Part shown: positions 25,876 through 33,935 of the stretch, piece by piece | How the letters are laid out: every line of letters starts with the position of its first letter | How positions within the stretch are numbered: position 1 is the stretch's first letter | Origin: Pseudomonas kairouanensis | Lineage (GTDB): Bacteria > Pseudomonadota > Gammaproteobacteria > Pseudomonadales > Pseudomonadaceae | Assembly: GCF_004682055.1 (NCBI RefSeq) | Contig: NZ_QUZU01000032.1 | Span: forward strand, 1-64,000 | Reading direction: 5' to 3' | DNA: 64,000 bases | The notes under the pieces: model-generated | Database searches by the model: none | Told to the model about the DNA's origin: nothing | The model's input: only the letters and a program-made list of their open reading frames with translations | Translations under genes and position numbers: made by a program

Positions 25876-27314
25876 CAATAGACCTCCTTGGTGGACAGGA
25901 CGGCCGGGACCGTCATGAAGACGATGTACAAGTCAAACCACACCGACCACTTGGAGATGTACTCCAGGTCGTACTCGACACGTTTCTGGATCTTGTAGAG
26001 GGTGTCGGTTTCGCCCCGGTACCCATTGATTTGCGCCCAGCCGGTGATGCCCGGTTTTACCCGGTGCCGCGAGCTGTATTCGCTCACTGCCACCTCGAAG
26101 GGCACGCCGGCTGCCTTGGTCGCGGTGGCATGGGGGCGCGGGCCGACCATGGACATGTTGCCCAGCAGCACGTTGAACAACTGGGGCAGCTCGTCGATGC
26201 TGGTCTTGCGGATAATGCGCCCCACGCGGGTGATGCGCGGGTCCTGGCGGGTGGTCTGGCGTTCGGCGGTAAAGTCGCTCTGGTCGGTGAACATCGAGCG
26301 AAACTTGAACACGCGGATCTCGTTGTCGTTGTAGCCATAGCGGTTCTGGCGGAACAGCACCGGGCCCTTGGAGTCGAGCTTGATGGCAACCGCCGTGGCC
26401 AGCATCAGCGGTGACAGCGCCACCAGCGCGAGGCTGGCGAGTATCAGGTCTTCCAGGCGCTTGATCACCGGCGACCAACCGCGCAACGGCAGCTGCGAGG
26501 TGTTGAACATCAGGATGCCGCCCACGTCGGTGATCTTGCTGTGGCCGTAGCGCAGGGCGGCCATGTCGGGTACCAGCATCACGTTCACCGACATCTGCCG
26601 CAGGCGGTTGACCAGCCCATGGATGCGCTGCTCGGCGGCCCAGGGCAGGCAGATCATCACTTGGTTGACCTGCTCGGCACGGATGAGTTTTTCCAGGTCA
26701 CGGGTATTGCCCAGCAGGGGCAGGTTGCTCAATTCCTTGGGGATGCGCTCGGTGCGGTCGTCGATGAAGCCGATCAGGCCCGAGCGGATATCGCCGTTGC
26801 GTTGCAGGTGGTCGGCCACATGCACGGCAGTATCGGTAAACCCCAGGATCACCGTGCGTTGCAGGTATTTGCCCTTGCGCATCAGGTTGCGATACAGGCG
26901 CAGCATCACCAGGCGTTCCAGGCAAAACAGGCCCAGGCTGGCGACGTACCACACCGCGAGGTTGCGTGGGGTGAGCTGGGGGAACATCTGCAGGATCTGG
27001 TACATGAACAGCAGGATGCAGAATGCCGCCGACCAAGCCTTGACCTTGGTTTTCAGGCGCAGGCGATTGCTGAACAGCTCTTCGGAATAAATACCCAGGG
27101 CCTGGAACAGAATGATGGTCAGCACTGCAAAAAACAGCAGCAAGCCCAGGAAGTGCGGGCGCAGCTCGGGCTCCATCGGGTCGATGAACAGCACCAGTGC
27201 CAACGGGGGCAGAATGGCACTCAAGCCATGGATGAACTTGACGAAAACAACAAAGAACTCGACAAAACCGGCGCGTGTTAAAAACAAACTGTCGACGGAC
27301 GACTTCTCTCGCAT
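25875..27314 (-). CDS. pslA: PslA-like undecaprenyl-phosphate glucose phosphotransferase
   Basis: A 479-residue membrane enzyme that starts Psl synthesis by attaching a sugar-phosphate to undecaprenyl phosphate. It has four N-terminal transmembrane helices, a Rossmann-like CoA-binding-type segment (VILGFTDTAVHVADHL), a fifth helix near 290, and the catalytic PHPT domain (FKFRSMF, TSIDELPQLFNVLLGNMSMVGPRP). I chose 27314 (MREKSSVDS) because GAGGGA lies about 7 bases upstream and the length equals P. aeruginosa PslA; in-frame starts extend to 27395. It is the first gene of the operon. Confidence 0.92.
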   Translation of the reverse strand: MREKSSVDSLFLTRAGFVEFFVVFVKFIHGLSAILPPLALVLFIDPMEPELRPHFLGLLLFFAVLTIILFQALGIYSEELFSNRLRLKTKVKAWSAAFCILLFMYQILQMFPQLTPRNLAVWYVASLGLFCLERLVMLRLYRNLMRKGKYLQRTVILGFTDTAVHVADHLQRNGDIRSGLIGFIDDRTERIPKELSNLPLLGNTRDLEKLIRAEQVNQVMICLPWAAEQRIHGLVNRLRQMSVNVMLVPDMAALRYGHSKITDVGGILMFNTSQLPLRGWSPVIKRLEDLILASLALVALSPLMLATAVAIKLDSKGPVLFRQNRYGYNDNEIRVFKFRSMFTDQSDFTAERQTTRQDPRITRVGRIIRKTSIDELPQLFNVLLGNMSMVGPRPHATATKAAGVPFEVAVSEYSSRHRVKPGITGWAQINGYRGETDTLYKIQKRVEYDLEYISKWSVWFDLYIVFMTVPAVLSTKEVY

Positions 27315-27735
27315 AAAAACATCCCTCATTGCACTCCAGACTTCACGCTTCGGCTGTTTGTTCAATAAAGCCCACAACGGCTTTAAAGAGGACAAGTCGA
27401 ACTACAGCGACGCTGGGTAATACGCAATTACCTATCTCACTCAAGGGAATTTGCGGGGGTAGTGGCTAAAGGAGTGTTCCCTTACTGTGTATTGTCAACT
27501 AATTGACGATGGTGCGGAGGCGGCATACTAGACAGGTTAATCAGTCTTTTTTGCGGCATTTTATTGACATTCCTTGTCTGTACACTCGGTTTTAGGGTGT
27601 GATTTTGAGTGTAGGAACAAATGCAGGATTTTTCCTGCATAAAGGTAAAACGTTTTTCCAGAAGGGGTAGGAAAGGAGCATAGAGAGAGGGTGGCAGGAA
27701 GGACTAAGTGCCCTGCCACCGGGACTTTCGCGGGA
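27315..27735 (-). promoter_or_regulatory. psl upstream region with a strong hairpin (no gene)
   Basis: This 421-bp AT-richer stretch separates pslA from the TonB receptor gene upstream. It contains a perfect 8-bp inverted repeat with a four-T loop (ATGCAGGA at 27621-27628, TCCTGCAT at 27633-27640). It also has a 9-bp repeat just beyond the receptor stop (GGTGGCAGG 27690-27698, CCTGCCACC 27712-27720), which could end the receptor transcript. The psl promoter and any leader must lie here. I cannot place a -10/-35 pair with confidence. Confidence 0.5.
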
Positions 27736-30222
27736 TTAGAAGTTGCCTTTTAAACTCACTGTAAAATTACGCGGTTCACCGTAGAAGTTGCCCCATGAGG
27801 CGGTGCCGACGGTGTTGTAATAGTTTTTATCGAACAGGTTGTTGCCGTTGAGCGCCACGGTCCAGGTGTCGTCCAGGCGGTAGGCCAGGCGCGCGCTCCA
27901 CACGGCGTAACCGGCTTGTTCCAGCTTGATGGTTTGCACCCGGTAATTGCTGCTCTGGGCGTTGACGCCGGTGCCCACGCTCCACTTCGACAGGGCGCCG
28001 TCGAGCTGGTAGTCACCCCACAGGCGCAGCATGTGGCGAGGCACGTAGGTGTTGGAGGAACCGCCTTCGAGGCTGCTGTCGATGTTCTTCAGCGATTTGG
28101 TCTGGGTGTAGGTATAACCGCCAAATACTTGCAGGCGTTCGAGCAATTCACCGCTGACTTCGGCCTCTATGCCCTGGGCGCGCACCTTGCCGGTGTCGGT
28201 GTAGCAAAAGCCATCGGCGGAGGTGGCACACAGCCTGGTGTAGTCGGTCTCGGCAGCGTTTTTCTCCAGGGCGCGGAACAGTGCCAGGGAGCTGTTGAGG
28301 CGCCCATCGAACCATTCGCCCTTGATGCCCAGCTCGTAGTTGTCACCTATCTTGGGCTTGAGCGGCGCGCCATCGGCGGTCGCATACGCGCTTTGTGGCT
28401 GGAAGATATCCGCGTAGCTGGCGTACACCGACAGATTCTCGTTGAGGTCGTAGATCAGCGCGGCAAACGGCGTGACTTCGCCGGTTTCCTTGGTGTGCGC
28501 GTCCTGCAGGGCCCACTCGCCCCAGCCCAGGCTGTAGGACTCGCGGCGGTTGTCGTACCAGCTCACGCGGCTGCCCACGATGAACATGAGGGGTTCGGCC
28601 AGGCGCAGGCGCAAGGTGGCGTAGGCGCCGTACTGGGTGGCGGTTTCCTTGATGGTGCTGCCCCGGTACATGTTCGGCCAGAAGGTACTGTCGGCCGGCT
28701 CCGGCAGATGGTGGTTGGGGGTGTAGATACCCTGGCGCGTCGGCAGGTTCTGGATCGCGTACACGTCATCCTGGGTGCCACGGCTGCCGTTGGCGCCGAG
28801 GATCAACTCGTGTTGCAGGCCAAAGGCTTCGAACTTGCCATCCAGGTAGGCGTCCAGGCCGTAGTCGCGATGGTCGTAGTCCATCAGTGCGGCGTAGGAA
28901 AGCGCCGTAGGTGCCGGATCGCCGTAGTTGATGGTGCCTTCGCTGGCGGCGTATTTGGTGTCCTGCAGGTTGCGGCTGTGTACGGCGGCAACCTTGAGTT
29001 TCCAGTCATCGCTGAGCTGATGAGTGAGGTCGACGAAAAACGTGGTGCGTCGGCTTTGCCAGTCGTTCCAGGATTGGCCCAGGCACGTCGAGCGGCTGAG
29101 GTTGGCGCTCTTGCCATCGGCATAACGCGGCAGCCCGCCCCAGCAGGGGGTGGCGTCCACATCTTCGTAACTGGCGCCGATGCCCAGGGTGGTGTCGGGG
29201 CTCAGGTCGACATCCAATGCACCGTAGAACGCACGGTCCTTGCGCTTGGCGATGTCCATGTACGAGCCGCGATCCTGCTGGCTCACCGCCGCACGGCCGC
29301 GCACGCTGCCGCTGTCGTTGAGCGGGCCGCCGGTGTCGAAGTCGGTGCGGTAGTTGTCCCAGGTGCCGGCCGACAGCGACAGGCTGGTGGTGGGCTTGGC
29401 CTGGGGCCGCTTGCGCACAAAATTCACTGCGCCGCTGGCGGTGCCGGCGCCCTTGAGCATGCCGGCCGCGCCCTTGAGCACTTCAACTCGGTCATAGATC
29501 GCCATGTTGGCGCTGAAACTGTCGGCCTGGGCATAGTCCTTGCCCATGTCCAACGGCACGCCGTCGTACTGGTACTGGCCGAGCATCTTGAAACCACGGG
29601 AATAGAAATACTTGCCGCCCATAGGGGACTCGTAGCTGGTGATGCCGGGTGTGCGTTCCATCACATCGTCGATGGTGGCGACGTTCTGGTCGTCCATCAG
29701 TTGACGGGTCATCACGCTCACCGATTGCGGCGTTTCCCGCAGGCTGTGCTGGCCTTTGCCGATGGTAACCGCGCCGGTGGTATAGGAACCGGTGCCCTCG
29801 GTGATAGCGCCCAAGCGGTCGCCGGTAATGGTGGTGGCACCGAGATTCAGCGCACCGGTGTCGGCCACTTGGGGCAGCAGCAGCCAGGTACTGTCGCCCT
29901 GGCGTTGGGCTTGCAGGCCCTGGCCACGCAGCAGTTGGTCGAGTGCCTGTTGGCGGTCGAGGCTGCCGCTCAGGCCAGGGCTGGTCTTGCCGGCGACACT
30001 GTTGGCGTCGTACGACAGGCTGATGCCGGCCTGGCGGGCAAATTGGTCCAGCGCATTGGCCAGCGCGCCGGGTGCGATGCTCCAGTTGCGCACCTGGGCG
30101 TCACTGGCCGGTGCGTCGGCCATCACGGCCAGGGGCAGGGCGCCGCTGCTCAGGCAGGCGCCAAACAGGGCGGCCTGCACCGCGCGCTTTAGGGGAGAAC
30201 GTTGGGAGGGAAACGCTTGCAT
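27736..30222 (-). CDS. TonB-dependent siderophore receptor with STN signalling domain
   Basis: An 828-residue outer-membrane receptor of the FpvA/FoxA type. A signal peptide (about 1-35) is followed by a secretin/TonB short N-terminal (STN) domain (about 45-115; WSIAPGALANALDQFARQAG). A plug follows (SLRETPQSVSVMTRQLMDD, DRVEVLKGAAGMLKGAGTASG), then a barrel ending in Phe (SLKGNF). The STN domain and the adjacent sigma/anti-sigma pair indicate that it signals ligand binding through FecR to the ECF factor. The ligand, likely a xenosiderophore, is not identifiable. CAGGAG lies upstream of the start, at long spacing. Confidence 0.93.
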   Translation of the reverse strand: MQAFPSQRSPLKRAVQAALFGACLSSGALPLAVMADAPASDAQVRNWSIAPGALANALDQFARQAGISLSYDANSVAGKTSPGLSGSLDRQQALDQLLRGQGLQAQRQGDSTWLLLPQVADTGALNLGATTITGDRLGAITEGTGSYTTGAVTIGKGQHSLRETPQSVSVMTRQLMDDQNVATIDDVMERTPGITSYESPMGGKYFYSRGFKMLGQYQYDGVPLDMGKDYAQADSFSANMAIYDRVEVLKGAAGMLKGAGTASGAVNFVRKRPQAKPTTSLSLSAGTWDNYRTDFDTGGPLNDSGSVRGRAAVSQQDRGSYMDIAKRKDRAFYGALDVDLSPDTTLGIGASYEDVDATPCWGGLPRYADGKSANLSRSTCLGQSWNDWQSRRTTFFVDLTHQLSDDWKLKVAAVHSRNLQDTKYAASEGTINYGDPAPTALSYAALMDYDHRDYGLDAYLDGKFEAFGLQHELILGANGSRGTQDDVYAIQNLPTRQGIYTPNHHLPEPADSTFWPNMYRGSTIKETATQYGAYATLRLRLAEPLMFIVGSRVSWYDNRRESYSLGWGEWALQDAHTKETGEVTPFAALIYDLNENLSVYASYADIFQPQSAYATADGAPLKPKIGDNYELGIKGEWFDGRLNSSLALFRALEKNAAETDYTRLCATSADGFCYTDTGKVRAQGIEAEVSGELLERLQVFGGYTYTQTKSLKNIDSSLEGGSSNTYVPRHMLRLWGDYQLDGALSKWSVGTGVNAQSSNYRVQTIKLEQAGYAVWSARLAYRLDDTWTVALNGNNLFDKNYYNTVGTASWGNFYGEPRNFTVSLKGNF

Positions 30223-30295
30223 GACCGCGGGAAGCTCCTGAAGGAAGTGAACAGAACCGGCCTGTTGATCGGCCTTTCCTTACAGGTCGAGCGGC

Positions 30296-30314
30296 AATGA
30301 GAATTCACCTCATT
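30296..30314 (-). promoter_or_regulatory. Fur-box-like operator
   Basis: AATGAGAATTCACCTCATT is nearly palindromic (AATGAG and CTCATT) and close to the Fur consensus. It lies between the FecR-type gene and the receptor, about 75 bp before the receptor start. A GGAAA motif further downstream on the minus strand might be the ECF -35 element; that part is speculative. Confidence 0.55.
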
Positions 30315-30328
30315 TATTTTTTGTTGGT

Positions 30329-31279
30329 TTAAACGCGGGGGCTGACGGTGACCCAGTAGCGGCTGCGGTAGGTGACGTCCACGTTGAGTGAGTGCGCCAG
30401 CAGGCCCAGTACTCGATCGGTATCGTCCAACTGGTAAGTGCCCGACACGCGCAACCCCGCCACCGCTTCGCTGCAGCGCAGCAGGCCGTTGCGGTAACGG
30501 CCCAGTTCGGCCAGGAAGTCATCCAGGCGCATGTTCTGTGCACTGATCACGCCGTCGCTCCAGGCCCAGGGGTCCAGGCCGTTGGTAAGGGCAGGGCGGA
30601 TGCCGCTGCGGTCGAACAGTACCCGTTCGCCGGGCATGATCAGTTGGCGTGCGTGGCTGTCGCGGCTATCGGCAAACACCGCCACCGTGCCTTGCTGCAC
30701 CGCCAGCAGAGTGCCCTGGGTTTCTTCGCGCACGAGCAGACGGGTGCCCAGGCTGCGCAGGTAACCGTCGCGGGTCTGCACCCAGAAAGGCCGACTGTCG
30801 GCGCCGGTATTGACCCGTATTTCGCCTTGGCGCAGGTGCACCAAGCGTCGCTCGGTGCTAAAGGCGGTGTCGACGGCCGTGGCGCTGTTGAGCTGGATTT
30901 GGCTGCCGTCGTTAAGCGCCACCCAGCGACGTTCGCCGGTGACGGTGCGGTAGTCGGCCATCAAGGCGGGCAGGGGCGTGTAGTCGCGGCCCATCCAGGC
31001 CAGGCCCGCGGCACCGGCCATCAGCCCCAGCAGCTTGAGGCTTTCACGCCGACCGATGCGTTGCCGCGCGCCATTCAAGGCATGGCGCCCGACCTGTGCC
31101 GGCAGGTGGTTGAAGTCATCATTCATGCTCGCGACCCGCTGCCACACCTGCTGGTGTTCGGCACTGGACTGCAACCAGCGTTCAAAGGCGGCGGTGCTGG
31201 CATCGTCGGCTACATTGAAACGCAGCGTGATCATCCACTGGATGGCTTGGTCCACCAGGCGAGGGTCAGAGCTCGGCAT
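30329..31279 (-). CDS. FecR-family anti-sigma regulator
   Basis: A 316-residue inner-membrane regulator. The N-terminal anti-sigma domain has DUF4880-like QAIQWMITLRF and STAAFERWLQSSAEHQQVW. One transmembrane helix follows (about 88-105, LKLLGLMAGAAGLAWMG), then the periplasmic FecR domain (RWVALNDGSQIQLNSATAV, VWVQTRDGYLRSLGTRLLV-like core). I chose 31279 (MPSSDPRL) as the family-typical start; it overlaps the sigma gene by 14 bases. It should pass the signal from the receptor STN domain to the sigma factor. Confidence 0.9.
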   Translation of the reverse strand: MPSSDPRLVDQAIQWMITLRFNVADDASTAAFERWLQSSAEHQQVWQRVASMNDDFNHLPAQVGRHALNGARQRIGRRESLKLLGLMAGAAGLAWMGRDYTPLPALMADYRTVTGERRWVALNDGSQIQLNSATAVDTAFSTERRLVHLRQGEIRVNTGADSRPFWVQTRDGYLRSLGTRLLVREETQGTLLAVQQGTVAVFADSRDSHARQLIMPGERVLFDRSGIRPALTNGLDPWAWSDGVISAQNMRLDDFLAELGRYRNGLLRCSEAVAGLRVSGTYQLDDTDRVLGLLAHSLNVDVTYRSRYWVTVSPRV

Positions 31280-31787
31280 AACGCAACCGATAGCAGGCGT
31301 GCAGTGCCTTGGACAAATCGCGCTCCACGGTGGCTTTGGATACCCCCAGGCGCAGGGCAATCTGCGCGCAGGTCAGGCCATCCAGCTGCGCCAGCAGGAA
31401 GGCTTCCCGCACGCGGGGCTTGAGCTGGTCGAGCAGCCGGTCGATGCGCTCCAAGCTGTCGAGGATCAGCAGGCGCGTTTCTTCCGACGGCACCTCGACG
31501 TGTGGGAAATGGGCGAGGCTTTCGAGGTAGGCGCGCTCCAGTTCGCGGCGCCGGTACTGGTCGATCATCAGGCTGCGGGCGATGCTGCTCAGGTAGGCGC
31601 GGGGCTGCAACAACGCCTGCTGTTTACGCGCGTTGAGCAGACGCACGAAGGTTTCCTGGGCCAGGTCGGCGGCATGCTCACGGCACCCGGTACGCCGGCT
31701 CAACCAGCCACGCAGCCAGGAATGGTGGGCATGGTAAAGCTGGCCGATGGCGGCATGGTCCAGTGGGTGATCGCTCGACATGGGCAT
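31266..31787 (-). CDS. ECF sigma factor (FecI/FpvI type)
   Basis: A 173-residue extracytoplasmic-function sigma factor. Region 2 (about 15-80) includes DLAQETFVRLLNARKQ, and region 4 (about 110-170) contains TCAQIALRLGVSKATVERDL as its helix-turn-helix. It is followed by an overlapping fecR-type gene and a TonB receptor gene, the classic cell-surface signalling order. ATG 31787 or ATG 31781 could be the start. A Fur-box-like site lies just upstream. Confidence 0.92.
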   Translation of the reverse strand: MPMSSDHPLDHAAIGQLYHAHHSWLRGWLSRRTGCREHAADLAQETFVRLLNARKQQALLQPRAYLSSIARSLMIDQYRRRELERAYLESLAHFPHVEVPSEETRLLILDSLERIDRLLDQLKPRVREAFLLAQLDGLTCAQIALRLGVSKATVERDLSKALHACYRLRYAEL

Positions 31788-31806
31788 CCTGGCGCAACAG
31801 GCTTAA

Positions 31807-31826
31807 TTGATAATGTTTCGCATTCT
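31807..31826 (-). promoter_or_regulatory. Fur-box-like operator
   Basis: TTGATAATGTTTCGCATTCT resembles the Fur consensus (GATAATG with a CATT half). It sits about 20-40 bp upstream of the ECF sigma gene on the minus strand, consistent with iron repression of the whole sigma/anti-sigma/receptor set. Confidence 0.6.
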
Positions 31827-31940
31827 AGACGTTGGCTGTGGCAATGGGCAATTACCGCCGCGCAATGTATCCAGCACAATTTTTTGTTTACCCGGAATGC
31901 GCTGATTAATCTGCAGGCTTTCCCGGTGGAGCGCTTGAGC

Positions 31941-32075
31941 ATGATCGACTTAGCAACCCTGGCGGTTTTTTCCGGTGCTGTGGTGCTGCTGTTATCGCCG
32001 GGGCTGAACATGGCCATTGTGATCAGCCATGGCCTGACCCATGGCTTGCCCGCGAAGGCGGCGTGCCAGTTGTAA
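31941..32075 (+). pseudogene. LysE-family exporter remnant (5' end only)
   Basis: The frame starts with a typical LysE/RhtB N-terminus (MIDLATLAVFSGAVVLLLSP, then GLNMAIVISHGL). After about 34 codons it runs into a REP sequence and stops at 32075. Full-length family members are about 200 residues with six helices, so this is a truncated relic. The break coincides with the REP pair at 32043-32120, which suggests deletion or replacement at that element. Confidence 0.75.
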
Positions 32076-32120
32076 CAAATGCTGCTGGCCCACCGCTTTC
32101 GCAGGCAAGCCAGCTCCTAC
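32043..32120. repeat. REP pair (diverged REPIN)
   Basis: GGCTTGCCCGCGAAGGCGGC at 32043 and the inverse copy TTCGCAGGCAAGCCAGCTCC ending near 32117 face each other across about 35 bp. The sequences match the REP family of the element at 12916-13021 with a few changes. It forms the broken end of the LysE remnant. Confidence 0.8.
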
Positions 32121-32171
32121 CTCGATGTGTGGCAGGCCTGAAAACTCAGCCACCACCAGATCCCTGTTTGG

Positions 32172-32852
32172 TCAGCCCAGGCGTGCCGCCGCCCGCGCCA
32201 CGATTTCACCGCGGGTCTTGCGCGACTCCGCCGTGCGCTTGCGGGCTTCTTCCAACACATGCAGCGGCGCCGTCTGCGGGCTGCCCGAATCGAACGGCGG
32301 CGCCGGCGCGTATTCGATCTGCAACTGCACCAATTGCGCCGCTGCTTCGCTGTACAACTCCGCTGCCAGGGTCAGGGCAAAGTCGATGCCGGCAGTGATG
32401 CCGCCGCCGGTCAGCAGGTTGCCATCACGCACCACGCGGTCCTGCACCGCGATTGCACCGAGTGGCGCGAGCATGTCGTGATAGGCCCAGTGGGTGGTGG
32501 CCTTGCGCCCGCGCAGCAAACCCGCAGCCCCCAGCACCAGCGAGCCGGTACACACCGAGGTCACGTAGCGTGCGGTGTGCGCCTGGGCCTTAAGGAAGTC
32601 CAGGGTTTGCGGGTCTTCCATCAACGCGCCCACGCCGGAACCGCCCGGCACGCAGATCACATCCAGTGCTGGGCAATCGGCATAGGTCATGGTTGGGGTA
32701 AACACCAGGCCGGTGCTGGAGGTGACCGGTGCCAGGTCTTTCCACACCAGGTGCAATTTCACGTCCGGCAGCGAACCCAGCACGTCATAGGGGCCGGTCA
32801 GGTCCAGTTGCTGGATACCAGGGAACAACACAAAGCCGATCTGCAAGGTCAT
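32172..32852 (-). CDS. inhA: isonitrile hydratase (DJ-1/PfpI family)
   Basis: A 226-residue DJ-1/PfpI superfamily protein. The start (LQIGFVLFPGIQQLDLTGPY) and the nucleophile elbow (VTSVCTGSLVLGAAGLL, Cys101) agree with Pseudomonas isonitrile hydratase InhA, whose catalytic residue is Cys101. That enzyme hydrates isonitriles to N-substituted formamides. The conserved GGGITAGIDFALTLA follows. It is divergent from a GlxA-type AraC regulator across about 90 bp, which probably controls it. The assignment rests on family similarity recalled from memory. Confidence 0.88.
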   Translation of the reverse strand: MTLQIGFVLFPGIQQLDLTGPYDVLGSLPDVKLHLVWKDLAPVTSSTGLVFTPTMTYADCPALDVICVPGGSGVGALMEDPQTLDFLKAQAHTARYVTSVCTGSLVLGAAGLLRGRKATTHWAYHDMLAPLGAIAVQDRVVRDGNLLTGGGITAGIDFALTLAAELYSEAAAQLVQLQIEYAPAPPFDSGSPQTAPLHVLEEARKRTAESRKTRGEIVARAAARLG

Positions 32853-32942
32853 TAATAGCGCTCCGATAAAGGGGTGGACGGCTTCACTCTAGAGGCCTAG
32901 GCTCTGGCGAATACGCCATTGAACCCACACATTGCGCCAATC

Positions 32943-33935
32943 ATGCCCAGAATCGTCCACGTCCTCGCTTTCGATAACGCCCAAGTGCTCGATGTCACCG
33001 GGCCGTTGCAGGTGTTCGCTTCCACCAACGACCTGGCGCGCCAGCGCGGCGAACCGTTGCCGTACGCCGTCTCGGTGATCGCCGCAACAGCCGAACCGGT
33101 GATGACCTCCGCCGGCCTGGCATTGGTGGCCGAGCCGCTGCCCGCCGCCGACACGCCTTGCGACACCCTGGTGATTGCCGGCGGCTGGGGCGTATACGGT
33201 GCCGCCGAAGACCCGGCCCTTGTGGAGTGGGTGCGCGAAAAAGCCCGGCACACCCGGCGCATGACCTCGGTGTGCACCGGCGCTTTTCTGCTGGCCGCCA
33301 GCGGCATGCTCGACGGCCGTCGCGTGGCCACCCACTGGACCCGCTGCGAAGAACTGGCGCGCAAATTCCCGTCGCTGACGGTGGAGGCCAACCCGATCTT
33401 CATCCAACAGGGCAGCGTCTGGACCTCCGCCGGTGTCACCGCTGGCATCGACCTGTGCCTGGCGCTGGTGGAAGAAGACCTGGGCAGCGCGGTGGCCCTG
33501 GAAGTGGCGCGGCACCTGGTGGTGTTCCTCAAGCGCCCCGGCGGCCAGTCGCAGTTCAGCGTGACGTTGTCCCTGCAAAAGGCCGACAGCCGCTTCACTG
33601 AACTGCACGCCTGGATGGCCGAAAACCTCACCCTCGATCTGAACATCTCGACCCTCGCCGCCCAGGCGGGCATGAGCGAGCGCAGTTTTGTGCGCCATTA
33701 CCGCGCCGAAACCGGCCAGACGCCGGCGCGTGCCGTCGAACTGATCCGCGTCGAGACCGCGCGCCGCCAGTTGGCCGACAGCAGCGCCTCGATCAAACGC
33801 ATTGCAGTGCAGTGCGGCTTTGGCTGCGAAGAAACCTTGCGCCGCAGTTTTCTACGCGCCTTGTCGGTAACGCCCCAGGCCTACCGCGAGCGCTTTTCGC
33901 CGAGTAATTCCAACAGCGCATCCAGCGTGGCTTGA
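32943..33935 (+). CDS. GlxA-family AraC-type transcriptional regulator
   Basis: A 330-residue regulator. It joins an N-terminal DJ-1/PfpI-like domain (about 1-185; VLAFDNAQVLDVTGPLQVFA, TSVCTGAFLLAASGML) to a C-terminal AraC helix-turn-helix domain (about 215-320; LDLNISTLAAQAGMSERSFV, FGCEETLRRSFLRALSVTPQ). The elbow cysteine is retained in CTGAF. It is divergent from inhA and likely regulates it. Its 3' end overlaps the convergent hydrolase gene by 55 bp. Confidence 0.92.
   Translation: MPRIVHVLAFDNAQVLDVTGPLQVFASTNDLARQRGEPLPYAVSVIAATAEPVMTSAGLALVAEPLPAADTPCDTLVIAGGWGVYGAAEDPALVEWVREKARHTRRMTSVCTGAFLLAASGMLDGRRVATHWTRCEELARKFPSLTVEANPIFIQQGSVWTSAGVTAGIDLCLALVEEDLGSAVALEVARHLVVFLKRPGGQSQFSVTLSLQKADSRFTELHAWMAENLTLDLNISTLAAQAGMSERSFVRHYRAETGQTPARAVELIRVETARRQLADSSASIKRIAVQCGFGCEETLRRSFLRALSVTPQAYRERFSPSNSNSASSVA

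Noticed and set aside
27916..30192. A 758-codon plus-strand open frame opposite the STN receptor gene
   Set aside because: It is a shadow frame with no start signal or recognisable domain; the minus-strand receptor explains the codon bias.
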